A stretch of DNA of 39,665 nt from DATJOJ01 sp035507035 (GTDB lineage: Bacteria > Acidobacteriota > Terriglobia > Terriglobales > Acidobacteriaceae). Location: positions 1 to 39,665 of the forward strand of contig DATJOJ010000062.1 in the NCBI GenBank assembly GCA_035507035.1, read 5' to 3'. The translations under genes and the position numbers were made by a program. The notes below the pieces were generated by a model. It was given only the letters and a program-made list of their open reading frames with translations, made no database searches and had not been told where the DNA came from. Below, in pieces: positions 15,666 to 24,218 of the stretch (position 1 is its first letter; each line of letters opens with the position of its first letter).

Positions 15666-15717
15666 ATCAGACCAAAACAGCTTGTCATTCTGAGGGGCTT
15701 CAGCCCCGAAGAACCTA
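15666..15717 (+). repeat. Dispersed palindromic repeat of the GTCATTCTGAG type
   Basis: A GTCATTCTGA / GAAGAACCTATGCAT unit flanks a small hairpin GGGGC-TTCA-GCCCC at 15694-15707. I recognise this as resembling interspersed repeats common in Acidobacteria and related genomes, from memory. Only one full copy is seen in this window. The rest of 15636-15873 shows no gene. Confidence 0.5.
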
Positions 15718-15873
15718 TGCATTTCCGGCAAAACTCTTTGCTCCTCGGTGTCTAAATCTCTCTCTGCGATCCTTGCGGACCTTCTTCGCGACTTGCGTTT
15801 GAGATCCTTCTTCAATCCGCCGGCACCCTTGCCATCTTGTCACCCTCCGTCGCGGTGCTACTCTAAGCTTCTA

Positions 15874-16779
15874 GTGCTCTTCATTCCCAATTCACTCTTA
15901 ACTCGAACTCTGCTGCCTGTCGTAACCCTGATCGCACTCGCTACGTCCGCCGCGTCCGCTCCAAACCATACATCCACTGCGTGGTCGATCACCTGGCAGC
16001 CCGTGCGCCCGGTAAACGGCTCGCCTATGTCGTTTCGCGTTAAAGCGCCCACCACCCTGATCTCGCTTTCCGGTAAGTGGATCGATCACGATGTCTTCTT
16101 TTCCTTCGATCCTAAAACCAAAACCTGGTTCGCCATCGCGGGCATCAGCTTGGAAACTCATCCTGGTAAATATTCGTTACAGCTCACCGGCAAAAACACC
16201 TCAGGAAAACAATTCTCCTGGCAAAAGCAGGTCAGTGTCGGAAAAGGCAAGTATCGCCAGATTTCGGTCACCGTCCCCAAACAATTCACTGAGCCAAGCC
16301 CGGAACAACAGCAACAAATCAAAGACGATCAGACCCTGAAACATGAAATCTTCGCGAAAACCGCGCCTGAGCGGGAATGGAAAGGAGATTTCCTGGCTCC
16401 GGTGAAGGCCCCGATCTCCGATGTCTTCGGCACCGCCCGCGTCTTCAACGGCGCAACCCAGAGCGTCCATCAAGGCTTGGATTTTGCCGTCGGCACCGGC
16501 ACACCCGTCGACGCATTGAACCACGGAACCGTGCTACTGGCTCGGCCGCTTTTCTTCGAGGGCGGCTGCGTCATGCTCGATCACGGCCAGGGCCTGATGA
16601 CCATTTACATGCATCTTTCGAAAATTGAAGTGAAAGAAGGCGATCAGGTCAATCGCGGTCAGGAAATCGCGCTGAGCGGTGGCAGCGGCCGTGCTACCGG
16701 ACCACATTTGCACGTCGCTGTGCGTTGGCAGGGAATTTATCTCGATCCAGCGATCTTGCTGAAGTTGAATTTGCCGTAG
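15874..16779 (+). CDS. Secreted M23 peptidase (LytM-type endopeptidase)
   Basis: About 301 residues. Signal peptide (MLFIPNSLLTRTLLPVVTLI, then ALATSAASA), a beta-rich N-terminal domain, and a C-terminal M23 domain. The zinc ligands are visible as HQGLDFAV (H-x3-D) and HLHVAVRW (H-x-H), with YMHLSKIEVKEGDQV and GGSGRATGPHLH between. M23 enzymes cut peptidoglycan cross-bridges or, when inactive, activate amidases; with all ligands present this is probably an active endopeptidase. The frame is open back to GTG 15748, but that stretch overlaps repeat-like sequence. GTG at 15874 begins the signal peptide and is preferred, although no clear Shine-Dalgarno supports it. It is convergent with lhr, 98 bases away. 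Confidence 0.88.
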   Translation: MLFIPNSLLTRTLLPVVTLIALATSAASAPNHTSTAWSITWQPVRPVNGSPMSFRVKAPTTLISLSGKWIDHDVFFSFDPKTKTWFAIAGISLETHPGKYSLQLTGKNTSGKQFSWQKQVSVGKGKYRQISVTVPKQFTEPSPEQQQQIKDDQTLKHEIFAKTAPEREWKGDFLAPVKAPISDVFGTARVFNGATQSVHQGLDFAVGTGTPVDALNHGTVLLARPLFFEGGCVMLDHGQGLMTIYMHLSKIEVKEGDQVNRGQEIALSGGSGRATGPHLHVAVRWQGIYLDPAILLKLNLP

Positions 16780-16877
16780 CACCCCCGGCCCGATCTCGTA
16801 CGGCGCATTGTGAGCCGGGGCCCTGCCGGATTCTCCATGTACTCTGTCGACTGGCTCGAAGGCAGTAGTGCAGCGAC

Positions 16878-19800
16878 TCAGTCCATTGCGGCGGAAAGCA
16901 GGGTCGCGGGCGGACCTGCCTCTTGCACCGCTGCCCCGTCACGAAACATTACTGTTCTCCCTGAGATCGCCGGTACCCGCTCTCCTGGAACCAGAATTCC
17001 TACCAGGTTCAATGGATCTGCCGCCGAAAGAACGATACTTTCTCCAGTCGCCGGCATTTTTCTCGTGGCCCGCAGCGATTCGACTGCCACCGGCAAGCCA
17101 AACTGTTCGCCCAAAAATCCATCCACAAACCGTCCCCCGCGAATTTCCCCTCGATCTTCCAGCCGCCGGAACGCCATCTGCAGCTCCCGCCACTTCGGCA
17201 AATTCGTTTCGCGCGCCAGCAAATCGCGAAACACAATGCCATAACGCTTCAGCAACATCCAGCACGTCGCCTCAACCGCTCGATTGCGCTCGACCGCCTG
17301 TTCAGTAAACAGCAACGCCCATCGCCCCGCACTGTGCCGCGGCCGCGCGGTTCGCCCCCGCCCCTGCCCGGCACGTCGTTTCGGATCGATCAACGACCGC
17401 AAGTTGTCGAAGCCATCAGCGGTCACAATTCCTGCCGCAACCAGTTCCCACAACGCAGTTTCCACTTCCGCTTTCAGCCGGCCTGTTCCCCGCACAATAT
17501 CGGCAAAAAAAGATGCACCCCGTTGCCGCAGGAATTCCAGCACCTGTTTTCCGCTATCGCTTAACCCTCTCTCTGCCGGCCGATCTGGCTCAGCCTCATG
17601 ATGCGTCATCCAGTCCGCTTCTTCGCGCACAAAAAATGTGATCGGAGCCACGCTGGTCGGAATTACCCGCCGCTTGCCGTTCGCAGAATCCTCCAACGTC
17701 GCGGGATGCGGCGACAATCGTCCCCAACCCACCGCGCCGGTCAAGCAAAGCTGATCCAGCCATTCGGGATCATAATCTGCGATTCGCCTTGCCAGAATAT
17801 GGCGCTCCCACGCGCTGGCCGGAATTTCAAATCCTTGCAACTGCCGCAGAACGTCCAGCGTCGCTCGCTCTCCGAGCACTTGCGATCCCGGCGCCACATG
17901 CTGCCATCGCAACAGCCATCGCATGAATTGCGATGCCGTGACCGGCTCGATCTGTTTGCGCAATTTCGCAACTGTTAGCCGGTGAATTCGCGCCAGTAAC
18001 CTTCGTTCACACCACTCGAATGGTTGTGTGGGAGCAGCCGCCCTCGGCTGTTCGGTCGAGCGAAGCTTGACAGCATCTGCATTGTGAGCCTGCCCGGTGA
18101 AGTTTCCCCTCAGCACCGCCCCACTGGCTTCCATCCGCAGCAGCGCTTTCTCAATCTCCGCAGCCGGCACTCCCACCAGACCGCCGAGTTGCTCTGCAGT
18201 CACTGGCCCAAGATGTCCCATCCATCCCGTGACCAGCGAAAGCAATACATCATCACGCGATATAGTTTCGCTCCCAACCGCTGGCGGGACAGGATCGAAC
18301 CGCGCATGCGGAAACAGACTCGCAAATGCCTTCACCCGCTCCGTCGCAACCCAATAACGGTAGCCATCGTGCTCAGCCCTTATCGCTCGCCCATGATCGA
18401 CCAGTCTTTCAAAAAAAACCTGCCACTCGGCAATGTCCGCCTGGGAACGGCCCTCGCCTGCCCTGAGCGGAGTCGAATGGGTTGTTCGGTCGAGCGAAGC
18501 TCGACTGCCCGATTCTGGATCCGTCGGCACCGCAACCAGCGTATGCAGCACGTCATGCAACTCATCCGCATCGCGCACATCGGGCCACGCCTCTTCCCGC
18601 ACCTGCATAATCGCCGCCGGATCGAGCTTCCCAACTTCCTCCAGCACCGACTCAGGCAGCACCCTCCGCATCTCCACCGCTCTCGCCCGTCTTTCTTCGA
18701 GCGGAGCATCATCGAGATACGCATACGGATTCGCGTTCAAAATCTCGTGCGAGAACTGCGAAGGCACCGGTGTGTCGACAGCCAGAAGCCGAATCCGACC
18801 TTCCTCCATATCCCGCAGCACTCTTTTCAACCCATCCAGATCCATCGCTTCAGTGAGCACATCCTTCATCACTTCTTTTACAAGCGGGTGATCCGGAATC
18901 TGAATGTCGCCAGTGATGTTCTCCTGGCACGCCGCAACATCTGGAAAAACCGATGCCAGCAGATCATCTGATCTCATGCGCTGAATCTGCGGCGGAACTT
19001 TCTTGCCGCCTTGAAATCGCAGCAAAGCCAGCGCCCGATTCGCATCCCATCGCCAGCGCGTCCCAAAAATCGGCGAAGCCAGCGCTGCCTGCTCCAAGAT
19101 CGGCTGCACCGTCTCGGCATTCAGAAAATGAAAAACGTCGCTTAGCGGAAAGCTGTGCTGTTCAGCCAGCGAAATGTTCAGTCCGTTATCGGTTGCCGCA
19201 GCCTGGAGTTCGAAGTTAAAACTGCGACAAAATCGCTTGCGCAACGCCAGTCCCCAAGCTTTATTGATTCTTCCGCCGAAGGGTGCGTGAATGACCAGCT
19301 GCATGCCGCCGCCTTCGTCAAAAAATCGCTCCGCAATGATCGTCTTCTGCGTCGGCACATCGCCCAGAACCGCCCGACCTTGCAAAATGTATTCGATCAT
19401 CTGCTCGGCTCCGGAGTCATCCACGCCGCATTCTTCCTTCAGCCACCCAATCGTCTCCGCAACTTGGGGCTGAGACGGTGAAAATCCTACAGCCGGGACG
19501 TTCGTCAGTCGCGCGCTGATTTCTTTGCGCAATTCCGCAATGTGCAAAGACAATTCCTGGGTCCGTGCCGGTGCTTCGCCCAGCCAGAAGGGAACCGTTG
19601 GTGCTGCCCCGTGCGCATCTTCCACAAGAACGCGCCCGCCTTTGCCCTCCACCCGCCGGACGCGCCACGAGGTATTGCCGAGCAGCACGATGTCTCCGGC
19701 ATTGCTTTCCACGGCGAAATCTTCGTCCAGCGTACCCACTACTACACCGTCGGGCTCCGCGACCACCGTAAACAATGCCGTCTCCGGGATCGCCCCACCG

Positions 19801-21356
19801 CTGGTAATCGCCGCTAGTCTGCTGCCGCGTCGCGCCCGCAGCCTGTGATTCACTTGATCGCGATGCAGATACGCGCCATATCTTCCGCGCCGCGCCGCAA
19901 TCCCCTCCGAAAGCATTTCGAGCACCGCATGGTAAGTCTCGCGCGACAGATTCCGGTACGGGTAAGCTTTCGTGACTATTTTGTACAGTTCTTGCTCGTC
20001 CCACCCTTCGCTTGCATCATCTTTCGCACTTCTCTCAGCCGCACAAGCCGCCACAATCTGCTGCGCCAAAATGTCGAGCGGCGCCTCGGGAATCATGATG
20101 CGATCCAAATCCCCTTGCTGAATCGCTCGCACCAATGAAGCACACTCCACCAGGTCGTCACGGGTCGTAACGAAGAGTCGACCCTTTGGAATCGCTCCCC
20201 GCCAGTGTCCCGACCGCCCCACGCGCTGTAATGCAACCGCAATCGCCCGCGGCGAGCTGATCTGCACCACGAGGTCCACATTGCCGATATCAATTCCCAG
20301 CTCGAGAGACGCCGTCGCCACCAGGACTCTGATCTGGCCGTCCTTCAGTCTTCTCTCCGCAGTTAACCGCAGTTTTCGCGAGAGGCTGCCGTGGTGCGCC
20401 GCAACGTTGTCTTCTCCCAATCGCTCTGCCAGATGATGCGAAACTCTCTCGGCCAACCGGCGAGTGTTCACGAAAACCAGCGTCGACCGGTTCTGCTGAA
20501 CCAATTCCGCGATGCGGTCGTAAATCTCCTCCCACATCTCATTGGTCGCAATCGGGCCAAGCTGGCTCCCCGGCACTTCGACCGCGAGATCCAGTTTTCT
20601 CTTATGACCCACATCCACGATCACCGGATCCGGCCGGCCGTTGCCTGCAAGGAAATGTGCGATGTCTTCAACCGGCTTCTGCGTCGCCGAAAGACCGATG
20701 CGCGTCAGGCGCCGCCCCGGCTCGCCTGGAAACAGCGATTGTTTGGGTTGCACCGAGCCGCACAGCACCTCCAATCTCTCCAGCGATAGGCTCAGATGCG
20801 CGCCGCGCTTGTCATCGGCCACTGCGTGAATTTCGTCAACGATCACCGTCTCCACATCGCGCAGAATTGCCCGGCTGCGTTCCGCGGTTAGCAGGATATA
20901 CAGCGACTCCGGCGTGGTCACCAGAATGTGCGGCGGATGCTTGAGCATGGCTCGCCGCTCATGCATGAGCGTGTCGCCGGTGCGCACCGCGGTGCGAATC
21001 TGCGGCATCAGCAGGCCGCGTTCCCCCGCCATCTGCAAAATTTCTCCCAGCGGGCCTTCCAGATTTTTCTGAATGTCGTTGCCCAGTGCCTTGAGCGGAG
21101 AAATGTAGAGAACTTCTGTCCTATCCTGCAGATCGCCCGCCAGCGCCTTTCGCACCAGGCGATCAATACACGCGAGAAATGCCGCCAGCGTTTTGCCCGA
21201 ACCGGTCGGCGCAGCAATCAACGTCGTGTGCCTTGCGAGGATATGCGGCCAGCCTTGCTCTTGCGGTTCAGTCGGCGTGCCAAATCGCCGCACAAACCAA
21301 TCCCGAACCAGAGGATGAGCCCAAGCGAGAGCAGGAAGGGACGACATTAGGTTCAT
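16878..21356 (-). CDS. lhr: Large ATP-dependent helicase Lhr
   Basis: 1492 residues, the usual Lhr size. Walker A APTGSGKT is at 49-56 and the DEIH box at 174-177. TTPESL, FVNTRRLAERVSHHL and QRVGRSGHWRG complete the two RecA domains, followed by winged-helix and Lhr-core domains and a long C-terminal extension. Lhr is a 3'-5' helicase linked to DNA repair in other bacteria. The coding sequence carries a palindromic repeat at about residues 951-976 and 1096-1103, read in different frames. ATG at 21356 (or 21347, giving MSSLPAL) has only weak ribosome sites. It is a single-gene unit, convergent with the M23 gene. Confidence 0.95.
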   Translation of the reverse strand: MNLMSSLPALAWAHPLVRDWFVRRFGTPTEPQEQGWPHILARHTTLIAAPTGSGKTLAAFLACIDRLVRKALAGDLQDRTEVLYISPLKALGNDIQKNLEGPLGEILQMAGERGLLMPQIRTAVRTGDTLMHERRAMLKHPPHILVTTPESLYILLTAERSRAILRDVETVIVDEIHAVADDKRGAHLSLSLERLEVLCGSVQPKQSLFPGEPGRRLTRIGLSATQKPVEDIAHFLAGNGRPDPVIVDVGHKRKLDLAVEVPGSQLGPIATNEMWEEIYDRIAELVQQNRSTLVFVNTRRLAERVSHHLAERLGEDNVAAHHGSLSRKLRLTAERRLKDGQIRVLVATASLELGIDIGNVDLVVQISSPRAIAVALQRVGRSGHWRGAIPKGRLFVTTRDDLVECASLVRAIQQGDLDRIMIPEAPLDILAQQIVAACAAERSAKDDASEGWDEQELYKIVTKAYPYRNLSRETYHAVLEMLSEGIAARRGRYGAYLHRDQVNHRLRARRGSRLAAITSGGAIPETALFTVVAEPDGVVVGTLDEDFAVESNAGDIVLLGNTSWRVRRVEGKGGRVLVEDAHGAAPTVPFWLGEAPARTQELSLHIAELRKEISARLTNVPAVGFSPSQPQVAETIGWLKEECGVDDSGAEQMIEYILQGRAVLGDVPTQKTIIAERFFDEGGGMQLVIHAPFGGRINKAWGLALRKRFCRSFNFELQAAATDNGLNISLAEQHSFPLSDVFHFLNAETVQPILEQAALASPIFGTRWRWDANRALALLRFQGGKKVPPQIQRMRSDDLLASVFPDVAACQENITGDIQIPDHPLVKEVMKDVLTEAMDLDGLKRVLRDMEEGRIRLLAVDTPVPSQFSHEILNANPYAYLDDAPLEERRARAVEMRRVLPESVLEEVGKLDPAAIMQVREEAWPDVRDADELHDVLHTLVAVPTDPESGSRASLDRTTHSTPLRAGEGRSQADIAEWQVFFERLVDHGRAIRAEHDGYRYWVATERVKAFASLFPHARFDPVPPAVGSETISRDDVLLSLVTGWMGHLGPVTAEQLGGLVGVPAAEIEKALLRMEASGAVLRGNFTGQAHNADAVKLRSTEQPRAAAPTQPFEWCERRLLARIHRLTVAKLRKQIEPVTASQFMRWLLRWQHVAPGSQVLGERATLDVLRQLQGFEIPASAWERHILARRIADYDPEWLDQLCLTGAVGWGRLSPHPATLEDSANGKRRVIPTSVAPITFFVREEADWMTHHEAEPDRPAERGLSDSGKQVLEFLRQRGASFFADIVRGTGRLKAEVETALWELVAAGIVTADGFDNLRSLIDPKRRAGQGRGRTARPRHSAGRWALLFTEQAVERNRAVEATCWMLLKRYGIVFRDLLARETNLPKWRELQMAFRRLEDRGEIRGGRFVDGFLGEQFGLPVAVESLRATRKMPATGESIVLSAADPLNLVGILVPGERVPAISGRTVMFRDGAAVQEAGPPATLLSAAMD
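18050..18071 (+). repeat. Palindromic repeat inside lhr, copy 1
   Basis: A 22-base unit starting GTTCGGTCGAGCGAAGC with hairpin GTCGAGC-GAA-GCTTGAC. It differs from copy 2 at one base. On the lhr strand it encodes VKLRSTEQ. Confidence 0.75.
18455..18508 (+). repeat. Palindromic repeat inside lhr, copy 2 with a CCTGAGCGGAGTCGAA arm
   Basis: The 22-base unit at 18484-18505 has a perfect 7-base-pair hairpin (GTCGAGC-GAA-GCTCGAC). It is preceded by CCCTGAGCGGAGTCGAATGG, a sequence style common in dispersed bacterial repeats. On the lhr strand it reads SRASLDRTTHSTPLRAGEG, a different frame from copy 1. Confidence 0.75.
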
Positions 21357-21515
21357 TGTACGCGGACGCGGCGAATATTCGCAAATTGTTCGCCTCTAAG
21401 CAGCGACACCTCCAGCCAAGTCTGATTAGCTGAGTGGTGGAGAAAACATCCAAATTGACTGCCTTCTGTCAGAAAAAACAGGCAAATTAGGACATCGTCC
21501 AATACACAAAACGGC

Positions 21516-21543
21516 TGGACAAGCCACAAAATTAGTGTAAACT
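21516..21543 (+). promoter_or_regulatory. Predicted promoter of the IPT/propeller gene
   Basis: TGGACA at 21516-21521, 16-base spacer, TAAACT at 21538-21543. The start would be near 21550 with a leader of about 52 bases. The remainder of the 21357-21601 gap is AT-richer and holds no gene that I can see. Confidence 0.4.
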
Positions 21544-21601
21544 CCCCTAGTCTTGCCGGCGATAGTAGGTTGTGAAGGAACTCGACATCCGGAGTCCGGG
21601 A

Positions 21602-23194
21602 ATGAATACCAGACTGAACTCTACGCTTACGGTTACTTTGCTAATTTTCTGCTGCGCGATTGCGCAGGCTCAAAACCCGATACCGTCGATTAGTTCTTTC
21701 TCTCCCCCCGCCGTCTACGCTGGAGGCCCCAGTTTTAAGTTGACAGTTAAAGGCACCGGATTCATTTCTTCCACGGTTATTTACTGGAGTGCATTCGATC
21801 CACCGTTGACCACAACGTTCGTAAGCGGAACCGAGGTCACGGCCATAGTTCCCGCCGATTACATCACGAATCCGACGACCACCTATATCTATGCCTACAA
21901 CCCTCCCCCGGGCGGAGGTGAGTCGCAAAACGTCGCTTACTCTGTGATCGCCCTTGATCCTTCGCTTTCCTCACTTGCTCCGACGGCAGTTGTGGCCGGC
22001 AGTCCAGCCACCACGCTTACCCTTAGCGGCTCTAATTTCATGGACGGAGCATCAGTTTTTTTTAACAACGTAAAGGCGCCTACGACGTTCGTGAATTCTG
22101 GCGAACTGCAAGTCCAAATTCCGAAGTCTCAACTTACGAAACCGGAGATTGTGCAGGTTGCCGTGCAGAACCCGCCTCCCGGCGGATTGTCGCCCACTTT
22201 AAATTTCAATGTATCGTACCCTGCGCAGGTAAGGACGTTAAACGTCCCTGCCAACGATCTCGTTTGGGATTCAAAGGCACAGCTCATCTATGCTTCGCTG
22301 CCCAGTAGTTACGGCACGAACGGAAACAGCATCGCGGTCATTAACCCAGTCAGCGGCAAGATTACTGCGTATCATTTCGTCGGAAGTGAGCCAACCCAGT
22401 TGGCGCTTTCGTCCGATAGCAGCTATCTATATGTGGGATTGAACGGCAACGGTTCCGTGCAGCGGATGATTCTGCCCAGCTTCTCCCTGGACATTAATGT
22501 CAGCCTCGGGACTAACGAATTCGGGGAGTTGAATACCGCGAGTGGGCTCCAGGTATCGCCCGGCGACTCACACACCGTTGCAGTGGCGGTTACCTCGGAT
22601 AGCTTCGGCGGACCGTTGGAATTCTTCACCGATACAACGCTGCTGCCTGACGCGATCACCAATCCAACCGTCAATTCCATACAGTTTGCCAACTCCAGCA
22701 CGCTTTACGGCTATGGGAATGACACACTCATTGAAGTCGCGGTGAATTCCAGCGGCGGAACCTTGACGAAACAATGGAACGACGCATTGTCCGGCCAGGG
22801 AGGGATATCCTACGACGCCGGTTTGATTTATGACAATTCTGGGCAGGTGTTCAACCCGGCAACTGGGGAATTGGTCGGCAGCTACGACGTCGAGGGAGAG
22901 TGTTGTTCGTCGATCGATCTGCTGCCCGAATCTGCAAATAATGCTACGTTCGTAGTTGGAACCACCCCGTTTTTTAGTTCGTTCGGGATCACCAGCTATA
23001 ACCTGTCGCAATTCACGCCACAAGCAATCATCGATTTGTCGCAATTCAACGGCACCATTACACCTACTTTCATTTCGTGGGGCGCCGAGGGACTCGCGTT
23101 TGTGATCAACGTAGGTCAGTGCTGCAATGGCCCCGAGTATCAGACCATCCTGGTTCAAAGTCTCATGATGAAATCGCCAGGGAAGGCGAAATAG
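21602..23194 (+). CDS. Secreted protein with two IPT/TIG domains and a beta-propeller-like region
   Basis: 530 residues from ATG 21602, which begins a signal peptide (MNTRLNSTLTVTLLIFCCAI, then AQAQ). Two IPT/TIG immunoglobulin-like repeats follow (about 25-115 and 118-205). Each closes with the same motif, YNPPPGGGES and QNPPPGGLSP. The rest resembles a seven-bladed YVTN-type propeller: IAVINPVSGKITAYHFVGSE, LALSSDSSYLYVGLNGNGSV and further blades. Two adjacent-cysteine motifs, GECCSS and GQCCNG, occur in late blades. Such proteins are exported and often bind surfaces or carbohydrates; no catalytic motif is seen. An in-frame GTG at 21572 would add ten residues before the signal and is less likely. 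Confidence 0.8.
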   Translation: MNTRLNSTLTVTLLIFCCAIAQAQNPIPSISSFSPPAVYAGGPSFKLTVKGTGFISSTVIYWSAFDPPLTTTFVSGTEVTAIVPADYITNPTTTYIYAYNPPPGGGESQNVAYSVIALDPSLSSLAPTAVVAGSPATTLTLSGSNFMDGASVFFNNVKAPTTFVNSGELQVQIPKSQLTKPEIVQVAVQNPPPGGLSPTLNFNVSYPAQVRTLNVPANDLVWDSKAQLIYASLPSSYGTNGNSIAVINPVSGKITAYHFVGSEPTQLALSSDSSYLYVGLNGNGSVQRMILPSFSLDINVSLGTNEFGELNTASGLQVSPGDSHTVAVAVTSDSFGGPLEFFTDTTLLPDAITNPTVNSIQFANSSTLYGYGNDTLIEVAVNSSGGTLTKQWNDALSGQGGISYDAGLIYDNSGQVFNPATGELVGSYDVEGECCSSIDLLPESANNATFVVGTTPFFSSFGITSYNLSQFTPQAIIDLSQFNGTITPTFISWGAEGLAFVINVGQCCNGPEYQTILVQSLMMKSPGKAK

Positions 23195-23207
23195 AAAAAG
23201 CACAGCG

Positions 23208-23241
23208 AAAGGCGGATGCCCCACCCAAGCTCCGCCTTTTG
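23208..23241 (+). terminator. Rho-independent terminator-like hairpin
   Basis: A 9-base-pair stem (AAAGGCGGA with TCCGCCTTT, 23208-23216 and 23231-23239) with a 14-base loop and a short run of T. It lies 14 bases after the propeller gene stop. Confidence 0.6.
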
Positions 23242-23287
23242 TCTTCTCCTCCGATTAGCTGAGAACCTTAGCTGACAACTCAAATGC

Positions 23288-23293
23288 TAGAAT
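23288..23293 (+). promoter_or_regulatory. TAGAAT box 6 bases before the kdsC start
   Basis: A -10-like TAGAAT ends 6 bases before ATG 23300, so transcription could begin on the start codon (leaderless). No good -35 at 17. TTAGCTGA is repeated directly at 23255-23262 and 23268-23275 just upstream. Confidence 0.3.
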
Positions 23294-23299
23294 CCGGCG

Positions 23300-23938
23300 A
23301 TGCCCAAATCTCTTTCCCCGCAAGCGCGCGCGAACAAAATCAAACTGCTTCTCTTTGACGTCGATGGTGTCCTCACCGACGGCAAACTCTTCATCTTCCC
23401 TGCGCCCGTGGGAATTGAGCAGAGTACGCTGGATCATCCTGCGAAACAAGGAGGGAAAGGTGGTTTCGGATTCGTTAGCGAAACCTTAATCGAAGCCAAG
23501 GGCTTTCACGCCCACGACGGCACCGCAATTTCCTTAGCTCGCCTCGGTGGCATCAAGACCGGCCTCATTACCAAACGCGTTTCTGAAACCGTCGCTCTCC
23601 GCGCCCGCGATCTGAAACTCGAACACGTTCATCAAGGCATCCAGGACAAGCTGACGGTCTTTGAGCAGATCCTTCGCCAGGAGGGAATAACTGCCAGCGA
23701 GGCCGCATTCGTCGGTGATGACGTCATCGATCTGCCCGTGATGCGCAACTGCGGCTTCGCCATCGCCGTCGCCAACGCCCGTTCCGACGTGCGGAAAGAA
23801 TCGCACTATGTCACGCCGCATGCCGGCGGCGACGGTGCCCTGCGCGACGCGGTCGAATACATCCTCAAAGCTCAAGGGAAGTGGAAAAGGGTAGTCGAAG
23901 AATACATCTCTGAACGAAGCCCGAAGAGCAGCAATTAG
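23300..23938 (+). CDS. kdsC: KDO-8-phosphate phosphatase-like HAD hydrolase
   Basis: 212 residues of the HAD superfamily, KdsC/YrbI group. The nucleophile motif is FDVDGVLTDG (Asp20, Asp22). KGFHAHDGTAISLARLGGIK is the KdsC-specific region. Motif III is a lysine in QGIQDKLTVFEQIL, and motif IV is AFVGDDVIDLPVM. KdsC removes phosphate from KDO-8-phosphate, the third step to KDO for lipopolysaccharide. It carries about 25 extra residues after motif I (PAPVGIEQSTLDHPAKQGGK), longer than the E. coli enzyme. kdsA and kdsD are in a separate unit about 7-11 kb away on the other strand. There is no Shine-Dalgarno; a -10-like box is very close to the start. Confidence 0.9.
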   Translation: MPKSLSPQARANKIKLLLFDVDGVLTDGKLFIFPAPVGIEQSTLDHPAKQGGKGGFGFVSETLIEAKGFHAHDGTAISLARLGGIKTGLITKRVSETVALRARDLKLEHVHQGIQDKLTVFEQILRQEGITASEAAFVGDDVIDLPVMRNCGFAIAVANARSDVRKESHYVTPHAGGDGALRDAVEYILKAQGKWKRVVEEYISERSPKSSN

Positions 23939-24043
23939 CACTTGGATCTTGGCGTTTAGCCATCACGCTCTTGATCTATTGTCCTGCGCCACGTGATTCC
24001 CGGCCTGTTCGCAAAACGTTAACCGTCAATTGCTCAACCAAAA

Positions 24044-24094
24044 AGCCCACCAGTTGTCTGCTTGGGGCGTGCTCGGGTCGACAACCGATGGGCT
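24044..24094 (-). terminator. Bipartite hairpin, possible terminator of the TPR gene
   Basis: AGCCCA pairs with TGGGCT and GTTGTC with GACAAC, separated by a symmetrical 3x3 internal loop and a 21-base apical loop. On the minus strand it is followed by TTTTTGG, 125 bases after the TPR gene stop. It could be a terminator or a small structured RNA. Nothing else definable is seen in 23939-24218, which is AT-rich towards 24160-24210. Confidence 0.4.
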
Positions 24095-24218
24095 ATTGTT
24101 CTCCTTACTCACCCTGTGTTTTCAGGAGCCTTTGTAACTATTAAACCCCGGTTCTCATAAAAGTTGCGTAATGAATTTGTAAAGTTGTGTAATTTTTAAA
24201 TACCTAGGGCTAAAGGAC

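Noticed and set aside
16783..16820. CCCCGGC/GCCGGGG inverted repeat between the M23 gene and lhr as a terminator
   Set aside because: 24-base loop and no T-run on either strand.
18024..18971. 315-codon ORF antisense to lhr
   Set aside because: Arg/His-rich shadow of the GC-rich lhr coding strand; no domain or ribosome site.
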